Shown here: positions 53,159 through 63,654 of the stretch, in pieces
Position numbering within the stretch: the first letter of the stretch is position 1
How the letters are laid out: each line of letters opens with the position of its first letter
Translations under genes and position numbers: made by a program
The notes under the pieces: model-generated
Told to the model about the DNA's origin: nothing
Database searches by the model: none
What the model saw: the letters and a program-made list of their open reading frames with translations, nothing else
Source: Marsupella aquatica
Taxonomy: Eukaryota > Marchantiophyta
NCBI GenBank assembly: GCA_973895155.1
Contig: OZ316899.1
Coordinates: 10,726,001 to 10,790,000, forward strand
Direction of reading: 5' to 3'
DNA length: 64,000 nucleotides

Positions 53159-54009
53159 GTATGATCACCTGGCAAGAACCTCCAAGATCGGTGCTGGCAG
53201 AAAGATCTAAGGTGGAAGTGGGGAAGGCACCTAATGCTGAGGGACAAAGTGGTTTGTTAGCTGTTGATGAAAGTGGTGAACATGAGTAGGATTTGGCAGA
53301 GTGCAGGTCGGTTCTACAACATTCCATGGCAAGAGAATTCCCCTAGGTTATTCAGTAGTGTTAATCACGTTACTAGTGAAACCTAAAGCTGTCCTTCCCA
53401 TTCCAAACACAAATGATGATCCTCCTTAGAAGACACTTGAAGCTGCTGCAGGTTCTTTGGTATTATGGCCAAGCAAGTTCATAGAGGATCCATAACAATG
53501 TCATGTCATTATTTGTTTGTAGTGTGAGTCATGCTCTGTAGATTTTAGAATTCAAGAAGCAATGCATTATCATGTTTGATAATTGATAGTATCATGCATT
53601 TGCTTTCAATTATTGCAAACAATTATCAGTTTACAAGTTCTTGTTTTCTCTGAATTACATTGATGTGTAAACTATTTCATTGTAATTGATTGATCATCAT
53701 CTTTTAGCAATATTGTGATTTCACCTAAAGCTGTCCTTCTCATAAGTGAAACCTAAAGTTGTCCATCGTATGAATGTTTTATGTAGGATCTGCTTATATC
53801 ATGCTTTGTTTCATGTGGATGTCATTCATGCTCTGTTCATTTCTTGTATTCAATGTGTTATACTTCTAAAATGTGAAAATGAGTGTTTCTATGTATTGCA
53901 ATGTGGAGTGCTCATGAATTGACTCTCTCTCCTTGTGAACTGTTACACAATTCATTAGTCATGGTTACAACTTCCCTAAATTCCACCTCAACCTTATTAG
54001 TTATGAACA
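53159..54009 (+). other. no gene; repeated ACCTAAAGCTGTCC phrase
   Basis: AT-rich sequence downstream of the En/Spm-type gene. ACCTAAAGCTGTCCTTC or a near copy occurs near 53381, 53723 and 53751, perhaps part of the CACTA subterminal region. GAACA at 54005-54009 is the left flank of the solo LTR. Confidence 0.4.
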
Positions 54010-57000
54010 TGTGATGCCTAGCCAGGAATCACTAGGCCAGTTTAAATGATAAAATAAGGAGTAAACCCTGGAAACACATTAGTGTAGTAGCAAAAATATG
54101 GAAAATATAAACAATTAAGGGTGGCTATGGAACCCAAGCAGAGGCCGGAAGTAAAAACGCCGGGGGAGGGAACACGATTAGGGTTAGGGTGTGCTAAGTG
54201 CTGGCGGTCATAGGTAACTAACGAGAAGGAAGACCAGTCAGGGAGGGGTAAGGATCGATCGCAAGGAATGGCAGCTCATTTGCAAGCACGAACTAAGCAG
54301 ACGACTACGGGAGGCCAACTACTGTCCGCTGCTCAGGCAAGCACTCGGGGTGGAAGCAGATACCAACAATCAACTCAAGAAGGGTATGAGCAACGTCAAT
54401 CAAGCTGCTCATTTTTGGGGATGCCTGTTAGAACGGGCAACTGAGTACATTGGGACCTACGAGGACGAAGAATTGGAGAGAGCCGCTCAAGAATGGCAGG
54501 AGCTTGCTCGACTGTGGGAGCTGCAAAAGTCTGCCTTCTTAGGAGGAGAACTCATTACGGCTGAATTCTTGTGGATGCCTACTGCCGACAAACTCGACAA
54601 TCTTCTGTTTTGTGAGAATAGAATAGTCGGCATCTGGGAGGCCATCAACCGCTGCAACGACATACACTAGGAGTTTAAGGGTAGCACAGAGGGGTGGACG
54701 AAGGCAACCGTGCTAGGAGAAACATCCACAACAGCCGCTATGAAGAGGAAAGGGAACATCAATGAAGAGACCACCCCTGCAAAGAGAATGAGGTCGGCGG
54801 CACCAAGGAAGTAGGAGGCAGGAAGAAGCCGAAGAAGAGGAGGTCGAACCCATCAATGCCGTTCCAACAAGGGATGGTACCTGGAAAGGCTAGGCGGCGA
54901 CCCTCCCCGAGGAAGTGCAATTACACTTTGCACGCGAAGAGGATGCATGCTTTACGGCTATGTAGACTCGGAAGTACTAGGGCTTCATGGCCGGATCCGG
55001 CTTGGAAGCCTTTGTAAAGTTACCATGGCTAAAGCCGGAGGTGCCGGATTCAGACTTATTAGAATTTGTGGGATCTTGGGAGCCCGAGACCAATTCCACA
55101 AGGTTGTATGGGAAAGAATTCTATCTCACTCCCCGAGTGATTGCCAAAGTGTTTGGCTTGCCGACGGGCAATAAGACCAAAGTAGATACCCGAAAGACCT
55201 TGCCAGACAAGGAGTTCCAATCGTTCCCAGGGCCATCAACAAAGAATGGCTTATTTCAGAACACCTGCACCAACCCGCACATAGGAGAGATAATCGATTT
55301 CTTGCGGGTAACCATGCACTGCAACTTGCCGAGGCCAGAGATCGGCAAGGCAAGGTTTACCTGGTGGAGAGGCCAGACCCCAACCGTGACTACAACGGAT
55401 ACCTCCTCACCCAATTGAAGAAAATCTTGAAGGAGGAACAGTAGGTGATCGGCAAGGGAAGCGTGTCCCGGCTTGGCTATCATATGCCGCTGTTGTGCCG
55501 GTATGCCCAAAGTCAGATATTTGCCCCGGTACTTCCCCTGCAGGCAAGAGCACCAAAGGAGGTTCCGGAACTGAGGCCGGCAACAGAGAAACCAACCCAA
55601 CCCGACAATCCTACAATTGAGCAGGTGTTTAGGCCGAGGAAGGAGGACTTGCCGATGCAGCAACCAGGCATGCAGAATCTGCTGAAATTGCTGGAGAAGG
55701 AAAGGAGAACGGCAACGGCAACGGGACCGGTACAGAATACTGCTCCCCAAGTTGGCCTAAGCCAACTTATCAGGGAAAACCCCTTTACCAGGGTCAAGGA
55801 GAGAAGGAGGCCGGAACATGAGCCGGGAGTCCAAATGTATGTAGGAGCCTCAAGTCCCGAAGCCGAGGAAAAACAGCCCGAAGCTCCTGGTCGCGACAGG
55901 GAGAAGAAGAGATCAACGTGGAAGCCAGAGGAACCAGGACCCGTGATCTGTGAGGCCGTGTTCACGGCAAAACCAGGAGAGTAGCGGGGGGAGCCGGTAG
56001 TCCAAGCCGCAGAGGAGGCGGTAGAAGGCTACAAACATGATGACTCCGGCTACGGGTCCGACCATCATGTTCCAGGAGTAAGGACCTGTGGCAGGTTCAT
56101 CCCCACTCTTCCAAGAGTAGTTTGAGGGGACCCCACCCAGTAGAGCAGCCCCAAGTCTCCCCCACCAGATATTGCTCCCCCGAGCTTTGACGACATAAAA
56201 CAGATGGCACAAGAGTTTCAGGAGCGACTCAAGGAGGAAGAGAAGGCAGCCTCGGCTAGGGAGAAAGATTTACCAGGGGGAGAATGGCCAGAGCACATCA
56301 GGCGGCTTGCAGAAAAACAAAGCATCCCTCCAGCCACGATAGAAGAAATCCGCAAGGCGGCTTGGGAACAAAGGCTGCAATGGTTGATGCCAATGACTTC
56401 TACTCACTCCGCCTATGCTAAAGAACGAGCCATGGAGTACGGGGAGATGTGTGGGGAACTTGCGCTCAACATCTTTGGGGAGGAGTTGGAGCAGGGACCC
56501 TTTTTCGAGAGGGAGATGTTGGAGAAGCACCGATTAGAAGAAGCGGTGGCTTTGGAGAGAAGCAAGAAGGACGAGGTCATCCGTCGGCTTAGGGCAAGGG
56601 AAGCCGAGGTAGAAGACCTGAAGGCGGCCAAGAAAGCCCAAGATGAGCTGTGGATTAAGCGGCATGAGCTAAACATCATGCAGGGGCAATTGGATACCGC
56701 GCAGTCTGATAATCAGATTATCAAGGATAAACTGACTCGGACCCAAGGAGAGTTGGTCGATGCGATCAAGGAGAAGGACAAGTGGAAGCAAGAGCTGAGA
56801 GACGCATAGGAGGCCCACATAGCAGCCAACAACCGGGCCATGGCGGAGACCCAAAGAAGGGAGAGGGCATTGAAGGGGGAGCTTGAGGATATCTACGGAG
56901 CCCTTGAGCAGAAGGAGGCCGAGTTAGGAAAATCCTATTAGGCGATCATTGTGCTATGACAGGAGCTCGCATCCATGACGGCCAGCTTCAAGGCCGACCT

Positions 57001-58707
57001 CCGTGAGAAAGATGACCAGCTCGACCAGACTTATGCCAAGATGAATAAAATGGAGTCTGAGGTCATAACGAAGCTTGACAAGGAGCTAAGAGCAACCCAG
57101 GAAGAGAGGGCTACCTTAAAAAAGAAGCTGGAGGAAGCCCAAAGAGAGTTGGAGGAAGCCCAGAAGGAGCGGAGGAGGCGTGCAAGGACCTGGACGAATT
57201 GCAGGAGGAGTTGGAGGAAAGCATGCGGAAGATGGAGAACTTACAGCGGCGAGCCAACAACCAAACGGAGCGGCTGAAGAAATAGGCCACAGTATTTAAG
57301 TGCTTGGCTTCCTCAAGTCCAACTCCAATAGGGGCAACCAAGTTGCCAGGAGTAGTACTGGCTGAAGGACAAGCCGAGACACTCGCACCGGTGCTGGAGG
57401 TCAGTGGCAAGGGGAAGGGACCAGTTGCCAAAACAAGGAAGAAGAAAAAGCGAAAACCTTTTGGGTCGGGGAGTAACACGGCTTCTCAAGCCATCATGAC
57501 CAAGGAGGTAAACCCGGCACCAACCTCAGGCAGGGTCACGACAGAGGATCCAACTGTCCTACAAGGCGGGGATGGCAAGGATGAAGCCGGAATGCTCAGT
57601 GATGAGGCCGGTGTACCGAATCCACCACTAGAACAGGCCGGGGAAGCCGTAACCATATTGGAGGCCGTGGCCGAGGGTGGACCCAGTTAGGCCGATGGAG
57701 AGTTCACTCGGTTTGGAGCAGGTAATCTGTCAGAGGACGGACCTACGGTAGTGGCTGCGGAGGAAGTGTTGGGGGCCTCCATTGAGGATCAGCCACCACT
57801 ACCATGACGGTGGTGGAGGGCCGCTCCTTTTAAGGAGGGCGGACGTGGAGGGAGGAGGCGTGAGTGGGCAGGGTGGGCAGGGCGGGCTCAGATCTCCAAG
57901 TTTAGAATTAGGATCAGGACCAGGTTCGGCCCTGACACTTAGCTTAGTGGGATTGCAGATCCACTGGTAAGAGCAACACTTGTGCTCCTGCCTTGCTGTA
58001 CATAGGTAGATTACGGTCAGGTTAGATTAGGCTTATGCTGCAAGGAATTGGGCGGATTCACTGCCAGGATAAGTACCTGGGCAGTGGGGGGGTTCAGGGC
58101 CTTCTTCCTTAGCAAGTTTTTAGTGCACCAGCAGGGCTGGGATCAAGTAGTTAAAGAAGCTCTCGGTTAGTTATGCTGTGACCCGTGTGTATATTCATGT
58201 TTCCTCATACTTAAGAGATGAATAGAGTTGGCCTCACGACTTAGTTCGCAGATCTTGTGTATGAGAAGTACTGTTTGTGTGGCAAGTGCATGTTATAACT
58301 CAGTCAGAAGGAGTCATTTTTCTATTTGTGTGTTGCATTAACTTGTTTGAAGATTGCCCACATCAACCAAGAAGGGAGTAAGCAAGGTAGTAAGAGTTGG
58401 ATGTGTCGAGCTGAGAGAGGTCTTAGCGGCTTACCCAAGCCAGTTGGGGATCATTCCGGCGGCGGAATCCAAACATACCTAAAGGGAGACCAGGAGAGGA
58501 GGACAATGGAAGGCATAGAAGAGGCCGGCTTCACATCTCATGACCCAATGAAGGATCTGTCCAGTATATGTGTGTAAAATGTTAGTCAAAGTTAGCAGCA
58601 TCTCATGCCGCTAAGCTGCGAAACCGGCCTCGCCAAGAGCGAAACCTGCGGGAATCTGCTTGTGGAGGGGGGTTTCTTGGGTTCAGGGAGCCATGGGACG
58701 CACCACA
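54010..58707 (+). mobile_element. Family 1 solo LTR, older copy (4698 bp)
   Basis: Starts TGTGATGCC and ends ACGCACCACA like the 28148 and 38998 LTRs; flanks GAACA (54005-54009) and AAACA (58708-58712) match in 4 of 5 bases. No gag or pol. It is visibly diverged from the young LTRs, with many substitutions and small indels, so it reports an older burst of the same family. Confidence 0.9.
54127..57807 (+). pseudogene. Family 1 LTR-encoded coiled-coil protein, decayed
   Basis: Aligns by eye to the intact ORF from ATG to stop: helical block (HFWGCLLERATEYIGTYEDE), FGLP block (YLTPRVIAKVFGLPTGNKTK), coil (DEVIRRLRAREAEVEDLKAA) and a basic patch (KKKKRK). Premature stops include CAG or CAA to TAG near 54963, 54975, 55441, 56141 and 57286, TGG to TAG near 54669 and 54891, and CGA to TGA near 56125, plus indels. 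Most are C-to-T type changes. Confidence 0.85.
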
Positions 58708-58712
58708 AAACA

Positions 58713-59098
58713 TGACTATATAGAGACCTAAATGGTTCTGTTGTGTGACCCGGACCAGGGTCTCCATTGGTCTATTATGTGACACTAAAAGGTCACAAGC
58801 TAGGTGCTATTAAGAGTGAGTAAGTCATGGACATGACTTACCTTGTGACTAATTAAAGTCACATTGCAGTCACGTATCAACAAGGCTAGACTCCATAATG
58901 GAGTCACAGATCAGTCACAAATGGGTATCAAGCAAGTCGCAATGTCCAGTATCAATAGTGACTTCCATTTTTTGGTCTCAAGTTTTGCAACTCCCAGGGT
59001 CACAGCCTGGGTCACGTCACGTTGAGTCACAATGAAGTCACATGAGCCAAAATGAGTCACATATTGTGGTCTCAGATGACCTTGGTTTCTTCTAGTGT
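58713..59098 (+). repeat. CACTA right terminus with subterminal GTGAC repeats
   Basis: Ends TTTCTTCTAGTG. The ~380 bp before it contain many AGTCAC/GTGACT units on both strands. It is the inverse relative of 13081-13440. TTC (59099-59101) would be one copy of a 3-bp duplication. Confidence 0.7.
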
Positions 59099-61554
59099 TC
59101 CAACTGTTGGGCGTCGCTTGTCAACTGCACCATCAGTTGGTCTTGTTTAGTGGCTTCTTGTTGAAGTCGTGCCACCTCCGCTTTTGGGGTGTCCACTTTG
59201 GCTGTATCCCATTGAGCCCCAACATCGGCCTCCTCTACGTCCTTTTTCCAGATGACGGCTTGCCCTTTCAAACTGTCAATCTGGGCCCAAAGCAGTGAGA
59301 TTTTGGTGTCCTTTCTAGCTCCGGCTTGCTCGGCCAAGGTTAACTTGGCTTCGGTGTTGGCAACCTGGGCGAGGGCGGTCGTAAGGTGAGGCCAAAGAAG
59401 TTGTAACTTGGTATCCCGGTATGAAGCTTTGTCTAAGAGTCGGGCTGTTTCAAGGGTACCGCTCAATCGTTGTTGTGGCTTCAGCCTGTGCCCGTCTTGC
59501 TTTCACCGCTGCCACCAGCTCTTGGCTGAAGAAGTAGGCCACCTTGTGGGCCATGAACTCCCCCATTTCTTGACTAATCTATTGGGAAAATTCACCCAAC
59601 AACCATTCAAATACGTGCCCAGTGCAAAGAGTTCTGGGTTCACCAAGCTATGACCACTCGGGTTTGGGCAAGGACAGACTTCCACCCGGGCAGAGGCTGG
59701 GGTTGTTACGTCCAGCCCCGGGGTAGTAAGGGTAGATGGGGACAGGTGTCCAGCAAGGGGATCCACTTGGACAGGTGCGGAGGGTACCGCGGCTTCCTTT
59801 GGGGTTATGGCCTTGGGTTTGGGCTTGGGGCCGGCCTCAACCGAGCCAACCTCAATGATTGTGCAGGCCTGGTTGATTGCATCTAGGGTCGCAATGATAG
59901 TTGCGTTTGGTACGGGGGAAGGATCTTCAGTAGTGGTTTGCGGGGTCGGAGTGGAGGCGGGCACCACGGGCGTCGGGCGCCGGGATTTGGGCTGCTGTTG
60001 CCTTTCCTATGCCGGGAAGACCCACCGGGCCGGGGTGAGTTCGGGCTCGTTGAGTCGCAAAAGGGTTTGTCAATCAAAACGGGCGTACCACTTGATGATG
60101 ATTTTGATGTGGCTTGTGGTACGCCTTCCCCACAAGGTACAAGGTATTCCTTTGTCGCTCCATCTCCTCATGGAACTTCTTGACAAAGAACAAAGCCCAC
60201 TTTCTAGGTGACCGGTAGTTCTTGACCTGGATCACTTGGGCGGCGGATATCTCACCTTGAGGCTCCATCATGTGGAGGGTGTACAACTGAAACTCTAGTT
60301 GCTCTGCAATCTCCGGGATGAGGCATGTCCTCATTAGGAAGCCGTTGTCCACCGAACCCTTGGCTGGGAAGCTAGAGGACTAGTACTTGGCTCCCTTGCC
60401 CCCTGGCTCCCATGATTCTACACGCTTGTCTCCCTGGGGTAGGCCAAAGATGAATTTAAGTTGTGCTTTGTTCAGGGACATCACTCGTCCATGCGCACGG
60501 GTCTGTTGACGGGCTTCATCAAGGTTCTGGATGAACTCCATCATGTCTTGCCCGTAGTACATGCAAGTGTTCCAAGGGAGGGCGGCGAGATGTTTGAACC
60601 CCTGGGTCTTGAGGTAACATGCATGCTTTGGATGGAGAATGTTTTTATGGACATTCTCCCCCATGGGATGCATGCTCAGTTTGGCCACTGATTGCCACTG
60701 TGGCCAAAGGTAGGCCAGATACTGCAGCCGGTTCCTTCCTCTTCCTACCTCAAGACTGGTTCTCGGGGTGACTTTTGGAGGGGGGCATCTCCCCATCTTC
60801 CCTATCCGGTGGTGGCAGGGCTACTGCCGTAAGTACTGGTGTCGGGGCTGCCACCATTACCGCGTCATCCACCAAGACTACCTCCCTGGTTTGGGCTTGC
60901 TGAGGTGGTGGTGTTGTCCCGATGCGATAGGTACCCAATGGGTTGCGGTTGAGGGGAAGGGCCTCATCCTCCAAGCTAAGATTGACCGCATTTAGCACAG
61001 ACCGCACGCAAGCAGAGGGTGCGACTGGTGGAGGGGAACGGCTTGATGGAGGTCAAGGTGGTGTTTGTGCTGGTGCTGGTGAGTTGGCTGCAAGTGTAGC
61101 TGGCGGGGGCGCCATAGGACTCAGAAGGTTGGATGGGAAGCCGAGTGATGCTAGGCTTGATGACCTGCCTGGATTTGGACTGCCAAACCGATAGTCAAGG
61201 AAGGACTGCACCTTGGCGGGTATGTTGTCAAAGTGATGACGCTGCAAGTCCACCGTGCCCGGAATTTTGAAGACTTTGTCTGGAAGTTGAAGGAGTGCTT
61301 CTCCAAAGCCGAGGTACTTTGTTCCTTCAAAGAAGAATTTGGCGATCTCCTTGTCCCAACAGTATTTGCTCTCAAGGGGAAGGGTTGTTGTTGTAGTGAG
61401 AGTGCCCATTCAAACGGATAAGCCGTTTGTACTGTCTTTCAGCTTTGTACCTGCGCGAGTTGTGCTCAGCGAGCGTTTTTGCAAGATGGTTACCAATACC
61501 CAGAAATTGGAACCAAAAGTGAATGGCAGAACTGGACATAACCGTGATAGACAT
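59099..61554 (-). pseudogene. Family 2 LTR-encoded protein, decayed
   Basis: Minus-strand order as in the other copies: MSSSAIHFWFQFLGIGNHLA, YCWDKEIAKFFFEGTKYLGF, VDLQRHHFDN, a proline linker, ALPPPDREDGEMPP, NKAQLKFIFGLPQGDKRVES, NGFLMRTCLI and KWALFFVKKFHEEMERQRNT, PNPSGHSLVNPELFALGT, then the coil TLAEQAGARKDTKISLLWAQ and KAEVARLQQEATKQDQLMVQ. Blocks lie in different frames separated by stops; the C-terminal end is removed at the CACTA junction. Confidence 0.75.
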
Positions 61555-62021
61555 ATGGCGAGGGGTGTTGGATTGCTAAGGAAGGAATAGAAGAGTTGGG
61601 ATCAAAGCTGGCGCACGGAGTGCACTAGTGACCGATGACGGGGAAGAGTCCGCCTTTTATACCCTGGTGGCATGTCAATCAATTGATTCCTCCTGTTTGT
61701 GATAGGTCAAGCTCCTCATGCTTATTGTGTACTGGCCACTCCGCAGGTCCGGGTCAGGGCGTGACAGAGGGCCACTTCCCTGATCAGTTATACGGATCCA
61801 AGTTAGACGGCCATAACGCACTTGTAACCCGGCGGTACGTTTGGCGCTGCGCCGCCAGCCTGAGTGTGAATGCTCTTTATTGACTAAACTTGTCCTACTC
61901 ATCATTACTAACTAATTTTGTGTCACTATGCTGATAACTACGGACTACTAAGCCTACTCCGTATGTGCTCAGCACAATTTAGGCCAGATTATTCATTACC
62001 AGCCGTGCTGGCGGCGTCACA
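59099..62021 (-). repeat. Family 2 LTR, 5' LTR of the old insertion (truncated)
   Basis: On the minus strand it starts TGTGACGCCGCCAGC at 62021 and runs 2.9 kb into the LTR ORF, where the CACTA terminus cuts it at 59099. Its opening ~130 bp are nearly the same as those at 24686-24550. Flank CCCAT at 62022-62026. Confidence 0.8.
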
Positions 62022-63106
62022 CCCATGCACAACTTGCATAATGTGTTTGGCCAAGCATTTCTACCCGTATACAAGACTGACGACTGTGACTAGACTTCAC
62101 AACATACAATCCTGATTTACACAAAGGAAATGGTGGGGTAAAGACTTACTTTGGAATCCGCTATACACATACACATGGTTGGCTTGACTTCTCTTGGACT
62201 AGCAGGCCGACGGAGAGCTGCACACTACAACACACTACAACGGAGCCCGGCTTTGCACTCGCCCAACAAGATGAGTCATACATTCATCCCTTGGTGCTCT
62301 TTATCCTTGAAGGCCAGGACTGTCTAAGAGTCATGACCTAGAACGGCCAACGACGCTGGATCTAACCTAACCTAAGTTTCCTCTAACTGTCAGATTGCAA
62401 AACGGTGCATCCTATCCTATGATTTTGTGCTTAGTGGGGTTGGTCGGATAAGATAGTGCCGCTAACTAGTTTTGGTGTTTGTCTCCAACGGCCAACCTTC
62501 CTATCTAACCCTGACTCTACTCTAAAACTACCCTATCACTACTGTCTGGCATGTTTGCCAGACCCACCTGAGGTGGACTTGGTCCTGGAGAGACTCATTC
62601 TCTCTCTTTGTCATGTCTGTCTCCTCTGTGGCATCCTGGCATGCCTCTTCCAGTTGTTGGGTGTCATTCGTTAGTTGCACCACTAGTTGGTCCTAATTTG
62701 TGGCCTCTTGTAGAATCCGCGCCACCTCCGCTTTCAGAGCGTCAACCTTCATTGCATCTCTCTGAGCCTGAGCTTGAGCCTCCTCCAGGTCCTTTTGCCA
62801 AGTGATAGCTTGTGTCGTCAAGCTATCAATCTGTGCCCAAAGCCGCACAATCTTTGTATCCTTGTCGACTCCAATTTGCGTGGCCAAGGCTGCCTTGGCT
62901 TTGACTTTGGTGATCTGGGCCGGGGTGGTTGCAAGCCCCAAGCCAAAGAAGTTGTAGCTTGGTTTCTCGGGTTGAGGCTTCATCTAATAGTTGGGTTGCC
63001 GCAACTCAATATTGCTCTATTCTCTTCACTGCTTTGGACTGGGCATGACCTGCCTTTACTGCTGCAACCAACTCTTGGCTGAAGAAGTAAGCCACCTTGC
63101 TGGCCA
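62022..63106 (-). repeat. Family 2 outer LTR, continuation of 14008-14326
   Basis: Begins CCCATGCACAACTTGC on the plus strand, which continues the GCCAGCATCCCAT end at 14326 without a gap when compared with 14940-15020. Runs through the LTR tail into the LTR ORF and stops where the Harbinger element begins. Confidence 0.75.
62553..63106 (-). pseudogene. Family 2 LTR ORF, coiled-coil fragment (outer LTR)
   Basis: Minus strand reads ASKVAYFFSQELVAAVKAGH, KRIEQY, then after a shift ITKVKAKAALATQIGVDKDT, QIDSLTTQAITWQKDLEEAQ and DALKAEVARILQEAT. Truncated N-terminally by the Harbinger insertion at the TAA site (63107-63109). Confidence 0.7.
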
Positions 63107-63346
63107 TAAGAGCATCTCCAACGGTTTGGAGATTTGTGGTCCCTATCCCCATCATATGGCGGGTGAAATGGCGCCTGCCAAAATGGAGAGTCACCTTACT
63201 TTAACGCAATCCCCACTAGCAACACCCCATTTTGACCTCCATCCCATATGCGCGTGTCCAAACTGGGGCCCACAACTGTGGGGAGGATTCTCACACGCGT
63301 TGGATTCACTTTAGTTTGGTGTGAAGTGAACCCTCTGTTTCTTGCA

Positions 63347-63541
63347 GACCTCGACTCACGAGACCTCGACTCACGAGACCTCGACTCACGAGACCTCGAC
63401 TCACGAGACCTCGACTCACGAGACCTCGACTCACGAGACCTCGACTCACGAGACCTCGACTCACGAGACCTCGACTCACGAGACCTCGACTCACGAGACC
63501 TCGACTCACAAGACCTCGACTCACGAGACCTTGACTCACAT
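63347..63541 (+). repeat. 13 x 15-bp minisatellite (GACCTCGACTCACGA)
   Basis: Thirteen head-to-tail 15-bp units; the last three carry single changes (CACAA, CTTGA, CACAT). Being a multiple of three it is open in several frames on both strands and could read as (DLDSR)n, but it is out of frame with the transposase. Confidence 0.95.
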
Positions 63542-63654
63542 TTTGACGCAACAGAGGTCGGAGAATGCATGTTGATTGTGCAACTTCATTTATTTTTTTC
63601 AAGTGATTTGTGTTGTGTGCTTGCCCTTGCTGCCGCCTTCAAATTAATGCAGAG

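Larger units (their letters stand above)
50535..59098 (+). mobile_element. CACTA-like element, right part (left end not found)
   Basis: The En/Spm-type gene lies upstream of a CACTA terminus (TTTCTTCTAGTG at 59087-59098, the inverse of CACTAGAAGAAA), with a Family 1 solo LTR inserted between. That gene and terminus belong to one element is inferred from position and orientation. The terminus abuts Family 2 LTR sequence. The left end is probably lost by the rearrangement seen at 26501. Confidence 0.55.
14327..62021 (-). mobile_element. old Family 2 Ty3/gypsy insertion enclosing most of the window (inferred)
   Basis: Seen: a Family 2 LTR starts (minus strand) at 62021 and another ends at 14327. 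Both outer flanks are CCCAT (62022-62026 and 14322-14326). The sequence outside each flank, when abutted, matches one continuous stretch of the same LTR type (compare 14940-15020). Only the integrase end of the internal region survives, at 24654-26347. Inferred: one element inserted into an older LTR, later filled with nested elements and internally deleted. Alternative: two separate elements that happen to share the same insertion point. Confidence 0.6.

Noticed and set aside
63347-63541. CRISPR-like array
   Set aside because: Units are contiguous 15-mers with no unique spacers, in a plant transposon.
63196-63602. Long ORFs on both strands through the minisatellite (DLDSR-, SRESR- and GLVSR-type repeats)
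   Set aside because: A 15-bp unit without stops keeps several frames open automatically; none is in frame with the transposase.
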